The notes under the pieces are model-generated. The model ran no database searches and was not told the DNA's origin. It saw only the letters and a list, made by a program, of their open reading frames with translations. Below are positions 53,959-64,000 of a stretch of 64,000 nucleotides of DNA, in pieces (position 1 is the first letter of the stretch; every line of letters starts with the position of its first letter). The stretch covers positions 17,794,001-17,858,000 of the forward strand of contig OX467082.1 of NCBI GenBank assembly GCA_950106755.1, written 5' to 3'. A program made the translations under genes and the position numbers. This DNA comes from Climacium dendroides (lineage: Eukaryota; Streptophyta; Bryopsida; Hypnales; Climaciaceae).

Positions 53959-54968
53959 TTGTCACGGCTGCTTGTGCAATTAGTATGGAAGAAAGATACA
54001 AAGTACAAGCTAGCCATTCCACTTGTTGTAAGCGTTGCTTGCACTCTATTTAAGTTGAGCCATGGTACAAGTTTGCTCATATGCAGTGAACTATTTGCGG
54101 TAGGGCGTAGCATTGTATCCACCTTCCTCTACCAAGTTGTGCACACCATCAACATTGTCTTCAAGCAGAGGTGACTTGGCCTGTTGGGGATTCTGTGAGA
54201 ACCATTGCTGCTGATTTCAAGGACCTCTATGGACTGCCTGGGATGCTAGGAGCTATAGATGATACACACATTCCCATATCTAAATCCCATTGTGGTGCAT
54301 CCGATTACTTCTATTTTAAATCGGGTAGCTACATCATAAATTGCCATGCAATGGTTGATAGTTCAAAGAGGTTCTTGGACCTATATGTGGAAATACTTGG
54401 CTCCACAAATGACTCCAGAGTTCTTTGTCGATCTACCCTTTTCCAACAAGGAAAACATCAAGCATTATGGTCCTCTGAGCACACCTTCTATAGCTTTACA
54501 CCTTTTTTACTTAGAGATGGTGGATACTCTTTGCTACCTTGGTTAATGGTGCTACACCAACACCAGAACAACCTCTCAATTGCTGATCGTTTCTTCAATC
54601 GCAAATTGAGCAAAGGGCGAGCGGTTGTTGAAAATGCATTTGCTTTGTTGAAGATGTCATTTTGTGAATTGCAGAGGAAAATGGACTTGCATGTAACCTT
54701 CATTCTAGACATTGTCACTTGTTATGTCATTCTGCATAATATGTTGTTTCGGCAATCACAAGAAGATGTTGACCGTTGGTTGGAGGTGTTGCGACAAAAA
54801 AAGAGCACAGACAGCAGTCCAAAAGACAGCGTTATTGTGGAGCGCAACATGGATGCCAGCTCTGGCCTCATGTACATGGTTGAGGGAGAAGAGAAACGGC
54901 ATGACCTAGGAGTGTTTCTCTCTTTTGTAGTAGTTCATTCCCATGTAAGAAACGAAGAACTACCATAG
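53959..54968 (+). pseudogene. PIF/Harbinger DDE transposase, one frameshift
   Basis: The N-terminal helix-turn-helix part is in the frame of 53959-54174 (YKLAIPLVVSVACTLFKLSH, FAVGRSIVSTFLYQVVHTIN). At about 54165 the frame shifts to the DDE domain at 54171-54968 (265 codons). There, counting from its first Met, Asp30/31 in GAIDDTHIPI, Asp81 in GSTNDSRV and Glu154 in AVVENAF supply the DDE triad of the family, which cuts and pastes elements with 3-bp TTA/TAA duplications. Typical blocks DYFYFKSGSY and GYSLLPWLM are intact. Apart from the shift the reading is clean, so the copy is fairly young. Terminal repeats were not located. Confidence 0.85.
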
Positions 54969-55787
54969 CTAGACAGCTCGCATCCCTAGGCAGGTCCTTA
55001 GCGTCTATGTATAGTTGACTGTAGCTTTTTTAGCTGCCATTGTTGACAGTTTTACTTTTTGCTTTTTCAGGGACCTCTATGTATAGTGCATTGAGTCATA
55101 AATTTCATTTTCAATTTAGTTGTCATTGGTGTGGCTTCGCCTTGTCCATGTTTGAATTATCTTATGCATGTATTTACATATCAACTGATTGGAGGAACTT
55201 TGTTTTGTGGCCATCGAAGTGCAACAACAATGTTATTATATGTGTGTGCTTGCGGTATTGTTGTTTGGTACTATTGTATAGACGTGAAGTTCATTCAGGC
55301 AATGCTTTTGGAAAAATTAGATGAGATGCTTCTTGAGGTAGCGAAACTATTTTGCAGTGAGAAGGAACAAGCATTGCTTTGCAACTTCCCAAAGTCCCAA
55401 TTAATAGGGGAAAGTACACACGCCTCACAACAACACGCATTCTTAGCACAGTTTGCAATATACAATGCAAATTTTGAGACCGCATCGACAACTTTGATGT
55501 CAGGACTCAACATGACAACACAAAAGAACTATATGTTTGTACAATTTTTTTTTCTCAACAAGAGTTGTACACAAAGAATGTAGAAGTCGAAGCCTTGTTC
55601 CATAGGGCTGACCTCTAACCAAAATATAAAGTACGGTATAGATGAAGTACAAAAGTCAAAGCCAAACACAGGCTCAACCACATAACTATATATAGTAATT
55701 GGAAGAGTATGAATGCCGGTAATCTACAATGATCGTGAATGCTTTGAATTATTCACATGATTCTTCAAAAACTTGCATGCGCTGGAC
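54969..55787. other. downstream of the transposase, unassigned
   Basis: A + strand frame (55301-55583) with EKLDEMLLEVAKLFCSEKEQ and HASQQHAFLAQFAIYNANF looks protein-like but matches no family I know. It could belong to the Harbinger element or be a relic. Confidence 0.3.
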
Positions 55788-56582
55788 TTAAGAAGTCTCA
55801 GGATCCCTATTGTTGACTTCTTGAATATGTGTTTCATCAAGCGCTACAATAGTTGTCATAGGTCCACATCCAGTAGGGAGATGGCTGCTTGGCAGCGCCA
55901 CACTCAATACCGTTGACAGTTGAGCCAAATAGCTGACCACTTGTCTTTGCTTCTCAATAGCCATCTTGGCATTATCATTAACCAATCTAGTGTTCTCATA
56001 GACGATATGGAGCCTGCGGTCATGCTCACGTTAATAATCGATTTGCTCTGCAAACAAATGCAACTGCATTTCCATTTTAAATTGCTCCAATTCCCGACTA
56101 ACTTAGGCGATATCCTTCATTTGGCCCATCATAGCGTCCCTTGTGGCACATGTTGCATTAGCAATCAAAGATTGCCTTGATGTAGTCTTCCGACATCTAA
56201 TATCTGTACTACTAAGTCGACACTTGCCAAACCACTAAGCTCAAGTCGACACCTTTCCAAATTTTTCTAAGATTACCTTAGCATTCTATTGTACATCATG
56301 CACCCATTTATTCAACCAAATTTGAAAATTCTTCTTCTTTGTTTCATCATACCACTCCGACACATATAAGGCCCTCATCATGTTGTCCTTTTTATCCCCT
56401 TTGAACTTTGCAATGCCCTCCTCTTGGTATCGAACATATTTGGTATCTAGAGAGATTATGGTCTTCGTCTCATAGAACTGAACGGTGCATTTTGTCAAAA
56501 ACACTTTGCAACTCTCTAAAGGATTGTCCTTACTAGACTCAATAGGAGCCACAAATGCTCTTCCCCTCTTTAACCTCGGCAT
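55788..56582 (-). pseudogene. ORF-B family protein, second locus, with coiled-coil C-terminus
   Basis: MPRLKRGRAFVAPIE at 56582, then CKVFLTKCTVQFYETKTIIS, LDTKYVRYQEEGIAKFKGD and NFQIWLNKWVHDVQ align with ORF-B at 36023. After a stop at 56286 and a short disturbed stretch, the frame continues with RDAMMGQMKDIA, RELEQFKMEMQLHLFAEQ, VNDNAKMAIEKQRQVVSYL and a tail ending 55788. That is a coiled-coil half that the hAT-borne copy lacks. Stops are TAG, TGA and TAA at positions where Gln or Arg is plausible. The DNA-binding-like head plus coiled coil resembles accessory proteins of Harbinger elements. It lies divergently 820 bp from the Harbinger transposase, but it also has the GTCCG promoter of the hAT-like family. 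Confidence 0.6.
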
Positions 56583-56748
56583 TTTAATAAACGTCACAAA
56601 TTTTTAAATAAAAATGGAAAGGGCTACCTCCAAATAATAGACCCTTACCTTCCCAAGGAGAGGAGCCAATAGAGGTCAAACCATTAAGCTCTTTGCTCTC
56701 TCTTGCAAACAAGGAGGAAGGTAAAGTGAGATGTGGATGAACCATCCG

Positions 56749-57160
56749 CACCTCTTATATGAGGTGGACGGCCCGTCCGTCTGCCAAATCTGGTCTGTTT
56801 GCTTCGTCAACGCCGTCTGTTATGGTGGACAACCAATCGTTTGACGTGTCAAGACCATCCGATTGGTCGGACGATTGGCCATTTGACAAATCGGATGGTC
56901 CCGATGAGGTGGACGGCATTGTCTGCTCGATGCCCTCTGTCCGCATCGGGCGGGCCGTTTGATCTGGCGGATGGCAACCTGTCCGCCTCGTCGGGTCCGT
57001 CTGATTGGACAGACAACAGCCATGCGGCGGATGGACTTGACCATCCGCCATCTCTGAGCCGTCCGATCTGGCAGACGACCAATTGTCTACTCCATCTCAG
57101 TCGTCCGACCTGGCGGATGATCAACCGTTTGCCAAAACAAGGCTGTCCGCCGAAAGAATG
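56749..57160 (-). promoter_or_regulatory. GTCCG-rich promoter of the ORF-B pseudogene
   Basis: CCACCTCATATAAGAGG on minus (56751-56767), downstream leader with 'tgcaagagagagcaaagagc', and a GTCCG/GGACGG-rich block to 57160. It is homologous to 36030-36600 from the leader through the TATA block. Many CG words have decayed to TG or CA. Confidence 0.6.
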
Positions 57161-57738
57161 GAAATGCAACTATTTTTTCCGCATTTATTTTTTTCAACTC
57201 TCAACTATATTTTTCAATACAAGAAATATTGAATTCAAAAGTCTATAGTATAAAATTTTTTATAAATGGAAATCAAAGTCATCTGAAATTACAAAATAGA
57301 ATTCAAATTAATTTTCTTTCCCACCTTTGAATGCTCATATCTTTCAACCTATACAGTCAAACTTCTTCAAATCTTTATCATGTGATCTTAAACAAATAGG
57401 TTAGAAGATCTTACACTTAAATTTTTTTTAAAAACCAAAGGAATGGTTTTCTTGACTGAATGCACTAGAAATGAAAGTCCTTAGTGAAATTCACAAAAAA
57501 ATTATCTTGGTCCTCTAGGATTAAACACCTCATGAAGGATAAGTCTTGGACCATTGTCCTTGAGGTCAAATACTGAAAATAGCACATGATAAATGAAATA
57601 TTGATGTTTATTGTATAATGAGGATTTCCCTTTGTACATACAAGAATGTCTTTTGAGCTTTAACAAAAGCTTTAGGAATATCAATTGGTCACACAGTTCC
57701 TTCATAAATACACTCATTATCTCGTACAGGTATATGCG
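57161..57738. other. no gene seen
   Basis: AT-rich. Weak likeness of 57380-57490 to the TTAA MITE interior only. Confidence 0.3.
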
Positions 57739-57910
57739 CACTACTAGAAATTTTAGCAATTTCAGTCGATTCGGTCGCGTTGATTTGGTCATTTTTTGAC
57801 AGTAATTTGCTGAAATCAACAGAAATCTGTTGATTTCAGCAAATTACTGTCAAAAAATGACCAAATCAACGCGACCGAATCGACTGAAATTGCTGAAATT
57901 TCTAGTAGTG
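57739..57910. mobile_element. 172-bp hairpin CACTA MITE
   Basis: CACTACTAGAAATTTTAGC / ..GAAATTTCTAGTAGTG ends, near-perfect inverted repeat through the centre, and 3-bp duplication GCG (57736-57738, 57911-57913). It belongs with 37357-37496, with the same ggtcgcgttgat core. Confidence 0.9.
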
Positions 57911-58449
57911 GCGATTGAAAACAAGGGTTTACAATATTTCCTTGCATTTTTAAGTGCAACTCGAATTTTCATATGATTTGAAGACGCAAATATATTGCTA
58001 CTCATACTCTTGGAGTTTATTGTAGTATCAAGAAAGTTCGATCTTTTTTTTCAAGTGTTCAAGAATGTTCAAATGCGGAATGTAAACATATTCCAACAAT
58101 TGCTAAGTAGATCCAATTTTCCTGATGTCACAGTATGTTCCAAGAACATGATTACCAATATATCCACAAAATCAGATGGGAAAATAGCTTCTGATCCTTT
58201 TCAAAAAGCAAAAAAATATTTTACGAGCATACAAATTGTAGCAAGGAGTCTTGTATATTTTTTTCTTTCTAAAAAGATACAAGAGATGTTTTTCATTTGG
58301 TGACATGGATTTATTGCTAAATAAGTTCTTAGAGCGTACTGTCGCATCAGGGAAAGTGAATTTGCCTAGCAGATTGATTTTGAAAAATGTTTACATTCTG
58401 CAATTAAACAACCTCCAACATTAAAAAAAAACCCAACCTCTTTTGATGT

Positions 58450-59140
58450 TTCAACAAGCTTCGAGAGCAGTAGTAGAGTTCAAAGTAGAGGAATCTCTAA
58501 ACAAGTCTTCAAAATACTTTTTTGTCCCGTCAAATGTTGCACACTTGTTTTTGTTCCTCAACAGCCTCTTTGATTTTGTTGATCGAGTGAAAGTGAAAAC
58601 ATGATAAACGTCGAACATTAGGGAAAAAATTGACAAGAATTTCCTATATAAGAAACTCCTATGGTCCCAAATAGAAGAGCCACTGGAGGTCAAACCACCA
58701 AGCTCTCCACTCTCTCTTGTAAACGAGGCTGCAAAGGGGACGCAGAAGTGAGGGGCATATAGCTCCAAACCCCTTTTATATGAGGACAACGACCTCATCC
58801 TATTTGCGCCATTGGTCAGATGGAGGCTGTCTGATGTGGCCGACGGCCGACCGTTTGCCTCATTTGGTTGTTCAATGTGGCGACCGCCTGACTGCTTGTC
58901 TCATCTGGCCGTCCGATGTGGTGGACGGCCGACTGTTGGACTTCTCGGATTTGTCCGATCGGAGAGATGGTTGGGTGTCCGCCACATTGGATAGCCAAAT
59001 GAGGCGGATGGAGGCCAGCAAACGGACTTAGCCGTCCGCCACGTCTATGTCATCCGCTCCGGCGAACGGCCTATCATCCAATTGTAAGGACATCCAGGCC
59101 ATCTGCCACATCTAAGTTGTCTGACCAAGCGGATAGCCAA
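58450..59140 (-). pseudogene. third ORF-B-type locus: promoter, leader and decayed ORF
   Basis: A GTCCG-derived block (58800-59140, heavily decayed to TCCG/TCTG/TTGG words), then GTCCTCATATAAAAGGGG on minus (58769-58786), then a leader matching 56600-56760 (tttacaagagagagtggag, ttggtggtttgacc). Coding is reduced to a short frame, 58620-58451, with SKRLLRNKNKCATFDGTKK that only loosely recalls ORF-B. No function can be expected. Confidence 0.45.
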
Positions 59141-59887
59141 TGTATGAATGGCTTTGCATTGCATGGACGGCAACATTGGGGGCATAGTTCCTTTAGTAGC
59201 ACCTTTTTTCAATTTTTGCCCTCTCATCCTTGTTTTTGGTCAATTTAAATTTCTCAAATTTCAATCGCTTCAATTGATCATTTTTTTCCAGACTCCTTTT
59301 GAAAATGTCGTAAACACTCTTATTTTTTAGGTAGTTTGAAATTAGAAGACCTTTGTCGAAAAATAAACTTGTAGAATTTTAAGATATGAACTCTACAATT
59401 ACCTTGTATACATTTTCAATGTCATCTCACATCATACAATAATCCTATCACTTCATGAATTGGATAATTTGTGGTCATTTTTGGACTTATAGTGATCTAA
59501 AAACCAAATATTATTTATAATCAATTTATTTGCATTTTATTATTGATTTCCCTAATCCAATTATGCATTGGCATCCAAATGGCAAAAATACATAAATACA
59601 AATATTCAAATACATCACAAACTCAATATTTGTATTTGCAAAGAACAACTACTCCTATTGGGATGCTAGTATAGCATTCCACAAGTCCACAAGGTAAAAT
59701 TCATTGCCATATTATTAAAAAGTTGGTGCGACTTTTGTATTTTTTCATACAAAGTGTTTTCCACTCATGTTGCTTGTTCTAGTATACCCGCAACTATTAC
59801 ATATTCACATCATTGTCTCTAAATGGTTATGATTTACGTTCAAAACTACATTCCATAATCCATAACCTCTTGGTAAAACGCCTTTAC
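59141..59887. other. AT-rich interval, nothing seen
   Basis: No frame or repeat end is supported. Confidence 0.35.
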
Positions 59888-60271
59888 CACTATAACAAAA
59901 ACAGTGTTTTATGACTGCAAAATATGACTGCAGTGAGTTGTAAAATAAAAAAATATGACTCATGCAGAAATCACTATAGATGATTCAGGATATGACCGAT
60001 TCTAGTCATTTGGAAATAGTTGTTTTAGACATCAGTCATATTGGTAGTCATATAGGTTGAAGGGTATAAATACCCATATTTAGCCATAGTATGCCAACAT
60101 GGCGTATACTTTAACTCTCCTAGGGGGGTCTTGACTTTTTGTTGAGTTGCCCGGGCAAACAAAAAAATCCTACGTGGATTATGACTGTGGCGAGTCATAT
60201 TTTTTGATGACATGGAATATGAATATAGTGGGTCATATTTTGCAATGATGTGAAATATGACTGTAGTGAGT

Positions 60272-63200
60272 TGTCGCAGTACAAGGTAAGTAAATTTCCC
60301 ATTATACTCCCAAAAATCACTTTAGAGTATAACTAAGTGACTCTAAAGATCAAACCCGCGAGATCCTGTGAAGTATCTAGCCTTATTAAGTGATTAAGCT
60401 GAGTCAATGCCCAAAACTACTTTCCGGTCCTATGTCTAAAATTGGAAATACTACAACACCCGGAAAGCTAAGGAACGGATTTCTCCCACCGTTCAAGTCC
60501 TATTAACTATCCGGCCATATACTGCCACTATTCCAGAATCTTTCAAATTCCGATCCTGGGTACCTTTGTAGACCAATCCGTTTCGGTCTATCTACATGTA
60601 TCTTTAGTCCTATCTGATTTAATTTAGCCTCTGTTTCACCATCAGAGGGATCGCTACTTGATTTTAAGAGTAGTAGGCCCACCACTCCTTCCATAATTTA
60701 TAGTGGCTGAAGATCCACTATCTTATCTCCTAATCTTCTAACTACTACGGATGCGGTTTGGTCCTTCACAACAATCTAGATATTAATCCGGATTGTAGGT
60801 TATACAAAGACCCGTACGATCCTCTTATACTACAATGACCTCGGGTACCCGTTCCTATCCGTGCAAAGTTAGGAGGTCACAAGTAATCCCGTCCGTTCCA
60901 ACATCTACTAGAGCTATTCCGTTTACCAATTAGGGTAGTGAGACCTCACAAGAGATCAGACACTCAACCGGATTTCCCACCCAGGAGTTCTAGCGCGGCT
61001 AAAGAATCCCTCCCTATCTGCCTAGCCTAACAACGGTTTTCTCATCCAGAATCTCAAACTCTAGACTTGCTGAGGAACTGAGTGCACTCCCAACTCTTTA
61101 CTACCTACTCACATACACTTAAAATAAGAACAAGAACACTAGGGGAAGAAAATCACTTGCAACTCTACTTCTGCCCTCCTTACTTCCTATCATATGATAC
61201 TAACACACACAAGGAAGAGGCATACAACAAGGAAGCGAATAGAAAACACAAGGGAATTTGCAAAAAAAGACTTTTCTCTCCTTTCCCTTCGTAGGGACTA
61301 GTTTATATACAAAACCCTAAAGTACAAAAAGGCAAAAAGTGCCACGAAATCCTGCCGCATTTTCAAGTTGGACTTCCGGTTTTACCTACTATTCTACCGA
61401 ATCGGAACAGGATCCGGTTCCGTCCTAAATCTCCCTAGTATGTACAAACTTAGCTAATTTACAACCCTAAACCTAAAGTAGAATTCCTCAGATTGGCTTC
61501 CATCTGTTCAAAAACTTTACTTAGGTTTCAATTCCGTTCTCCATCTGTAGATTTAGGAACCAAATCGCCTTAGCCGGAATCAGGCGTAGACTCCAGATCA
61601 ATCGCGGACTCTAGGATGTTGGCCGGTTTGAATGCTTGCTTGGACTTCTTGGATTTGGGAGTCCTATCCTTTACCTCCTCAGCAACTAACTAATCCGGAA
61701 ATGATTTCGGTAGGGAAAGGTCTAAGAGTTGGATCCCCTTAGAGCATGTAGCCCTTGTCAGCTTTCGACTACTCTCCTCAATCCGATCTGTTGATATCCG
61801 TGCCTCCATCATTATTGTCTCGACTTGTTTGGTATAGTCTGTGAGAATCCTTATTATCTTGGAACCGGATAGTTTCTTCTCCTTCTACACTTCCTTGTCA
61901 AATAGCTTAGCTTTGGTGGCTGCCATCCCGGATACCCCTAAGGTATCCTCTACCTACTCAACTACTTTCCGAGTCTCCTCCGCCATTTCCCTAGTGGCGG
62001 TCGCATCCTCCTTCAAAACGAAGATTTCCGCCTTCAAGGTATCCACCTTCTTCTACAGACGGATTACCTCCTCCTCTTGCTTCCTGAACTCGATTGGATC
62101 AGTGATGCAATCTGCTACCTTCTTCGGCAACGTGCTGTCTGGTGGCGGGCCCACCAACTTTCTAATCGCTTCTAGGGTCTGGTACTTGACTTCCCAATCT
62201 ACTCGGACACTGCAGAGGATGGCTATTAAATTGTTGAATGGATCCCGCGGATCCATTCCTTCTTTAGCGACAGCCTTCCGTTTTCCTTCCGGAGTTGACC
62301 TATTATGACTTGGTGGCGTCCCTCGCCCGTGGGGAGGCGTTGTCTTGTGTCGCTTTATAGGCGGCAATAGACCCTCTTCTTCCTCTTCTTCTGTTTCCGG
62401 ATCCGATTCAGGACAAATTCCGCTTTGTCATCTATCTTCGACTCTCCATATTTTAGGAGGACTTCTTGGGTCTTCCACTCCTTATCCTCCAAACTAGTTA
62501 GGAGCTGGTGGTTATGGTACAGGTGGAAGAGATAAAGGCATATTAGATAGCCCTACTCTTTCCCGTTCTTCCAATGAGCTGGGCAACCAGATTGAAAACA
62601 ATCCGGACCCAGTCGACATTTGGGATCCTGAATAAGGATCCAAAAATTGTGTTACGAAGGGTGATCGTCACCCTTGTCGGCTTTTTTGAATGGAGGACCG
62701 GAATCAGGAACTGAAGAAGGCGACGGTGCCGGTCGTCTATGTAATCTTCGACTATATATCCGTCCTTTGGATTGGGGGCACCTTGGAATTTGTCTAGGAT
62801 GAATTCATCCTTCTAGCTCGCCATCCCTAGACCCCCGACCCAGAAGTCATACACTGCTCTCCACACCTCTTCAGTCCAGAGGAACGGATTCCCTCGCAAA
62901 GTGTTGTCGGACTCATTGGATAACTTGCCCAAGAGCTCCTTCACCATCCGTTCCTCTCGGAATCCCCAGGGTTTCTCCACAAACCCTTGGCAACCCATGA
63001 AAGTTAAATCTTCCATGAGTTGGGCCTTTTCCTGTTTGTCAGAGGGAATAACCAGAACTACCTTTTGGAACTTTACCTCAACCAAAACAGAGCTAGCCGA
63101 TCCCGCTCTCTTCCTATGCAACAACGGCATGGACGTAGGTTGTCTCTCCTGGATTCCTTACCAATTCTACCTTATCCTCTCCTAACCGCATGTCCCGTTC

Positions 63201-63661
63201 CTTACTTCCCTCTTCGATCTGAATCGGATGCAATGTCACGCACTATCAAATTCTATAAGTATGCTCTCATACGTCACCATACAACTACTATACGAAAGTA
63301 CGAGGTGTTGGAAACCACACAAGAAGCGTCTAAACTGCCAGAGAATGAAAAAGGGATAAGACTGGCGAGGTCAGTCTATAAGTAGTCCTAGGACTCCGTA
63401 CTGGCCATTATGACCTTTTCCAGTTCTAACGGCTTGACATCCTGTCTAACCCTAATCCGGTTCATAGATCAATTTTAGATGGGTATTCGGTTCCGACCAT
63501 TTTGAACTTGGAACGAGATTAGATCCGGTCCATCTACTATTTCGTTCCCATATTTAATTTTATTTTTTCCTACAACTATTAATCAAATCCGGTTCCTTTT
63601 CACTAGTTTCTGTTCCAACTTCTAGGTAAGCTAAGCAAAACCAAAAATTCACGTTGTGATA
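60272..63661 (-). mobile_element. element C, copy C2, inside the CACTA element
   Basis: Minus-oriented. On + it begins TGTCGCAGTACAAGG at 60272 and ends cacgttgtgata at 63661, aligning with the C1 end aggttgcgaca. It is flanked by TGAGT (60267-60271) and TGTGT (63662-63666), a 5-bp duplication with one change. Removing it restores the CACTA repeat gtagtgagtcatattttgcag. 3390 bp, with no LTR pair. Confidence 0.8.
61570..63130 (-). pseudogene. element C gag-like gene, copy C2
   Basis: ATG at 63130 (MPLLHRKRAGSASS), then QLMEDLTFMGCQGFVEKPWG as in the C1 copy, TAG near 62813, KDEFILDKFQGAPNPKDG, a frameshift near 62560, then YLFHLYHNHQLL. 62367-62053 contains MPPIKRHKTTPP and VDWEVKYQTLEAIRKLVG. 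After another TAG there is a coiled-coil part with TKAKLFDKEV, and it ends TPDSG-TAA at 61570. The domain order equals that of C1 and C3. It is the most damaged of the three. The shared N-terminal start MP. in C1 and C2 fixes the original initiator. Confidence 0.65.
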
Positions 63662-64000
63662 TGTGTCATATTTTGCAGTATTGTGAAATATGACTATAGT
63701 GAGTCATATTTTGCAGTGATGTAGAATATGACTGTAGTGAATCATATTTTGCAGTGATGTGGAATATGATTGCGTTAAGTCATATTTTTTTATGACATGG
63801 AATATAACTACAGTGAGTCATATTTTTTGTTCATGTAGAATGTGATTACGGTGAGTCATATTTTTGGATGATATAGATATGACTATGATGAGTCATATGT
63901 TTGGTTGATGAGGAATATGACTACGGTGAGTCATATTTTTTACGTGAAATATGACTTTTCTCAATCATATTTTTAAATGATGTGTAAAACAATTCTTTTC

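Larger units (their letters stand above)
59888..64000 (-). mobile_element. second CACTA relative, runs past window end
   Basis: CACTATAACAAAAACAGTG at 59888 matches, inverted, the right end of the element at 44729-46782. The homology continues to 60271, then resumes at 63662 after an element C insertion, with subterminal 'gagtcatatttt.ca' repeats to the window end. The left 3-bp flank is TAC; the right end is outside. Confidence 0.8.

Overview
This window looks like TE-dominated intergenic DNA from a large land-plant or charophyte-type genome. It is about 65% AT and holds nested transposons, a Ty3/gypsy element of the Sushi/chromovirus type, CACTA, hAT-like, PIF/Harbinger and TTAA-flanked elements, and plant-style introns. 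I see no convincing ordinary host gene, rRNA, tRNA or CRISPR. The gypsy RT/protease type and the DUF7869-type transposase suggest a non-seed lineage, but the species cannot be named from sequence alone.

Layout. 1-1895: two inverted copies of a TTAA-flanked MITE. 1897-6837: GTCCG-rich hAT-like termini and promoter segments, a palindromic tandem repeat and relics. 6838-17420: the right part of a decayed Ty3/gypsy element (gag zinc knuckle, protease, RT, an extra ORF, polypurine tract, and a 3' LTR with eight heat-shock-element repeats). It is broken by a 215-bp CACTA MITE inside RT and by a 7.6-kb insertion made of two nested copies of an unfamiliar element ('element C', TGTCG...CGACA ends, 5-bp target duplications) that carries one gag-like gene and no pol. 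18233-19325: a diverged direct duplication. 19838-23910 (minus): a broken multi-exon gene joining a ParB-like segment to a divergent, permuted N4/N6 DNA-methyltransferase-like segment, with TATCGTCGAGTCGACGATA palindromes around it and in one intron. 26266-27025: a third TTAA MITE. 29877-36605: a 6.7-kb hAT-like element with a perfect 8-bp target duplication, carrying two unknown convergent ORFs behind GTCCG-rich promoters. 37357-42400: a CACTA MITE, a dense array of the same palindromes, and a probable LTR-type insertion. 42417-48447: a tandemly duplicated DUF7869-type transposase pseudogene split by a 2.05-kb CACTA element. 48940-51354: MITEs and a bZIP-type palindrome. 53959-54968: a PIF/Harbinger transposase with its DDE residues intact. 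55788-59140: two more relics of the second hAT-borne ORF with the same core promoter. 59888-64000: a second CACTA relative, interrupted by another element C copy with its gene.

Nothing here works as an operon. The common thread is repeated invasion and decay: most premature stops can be explained by C-to-T or G-to-A changes, as expected of methylated silenced DNA. Several insertions can be proved inside the window from target duplications or from a paralogous empty site. The strongest candidates for something undescribed are the ParB/methyltransferase-like gene with its palindrome arrays, element C, and the two-ORF GTCCG hAT-like family.
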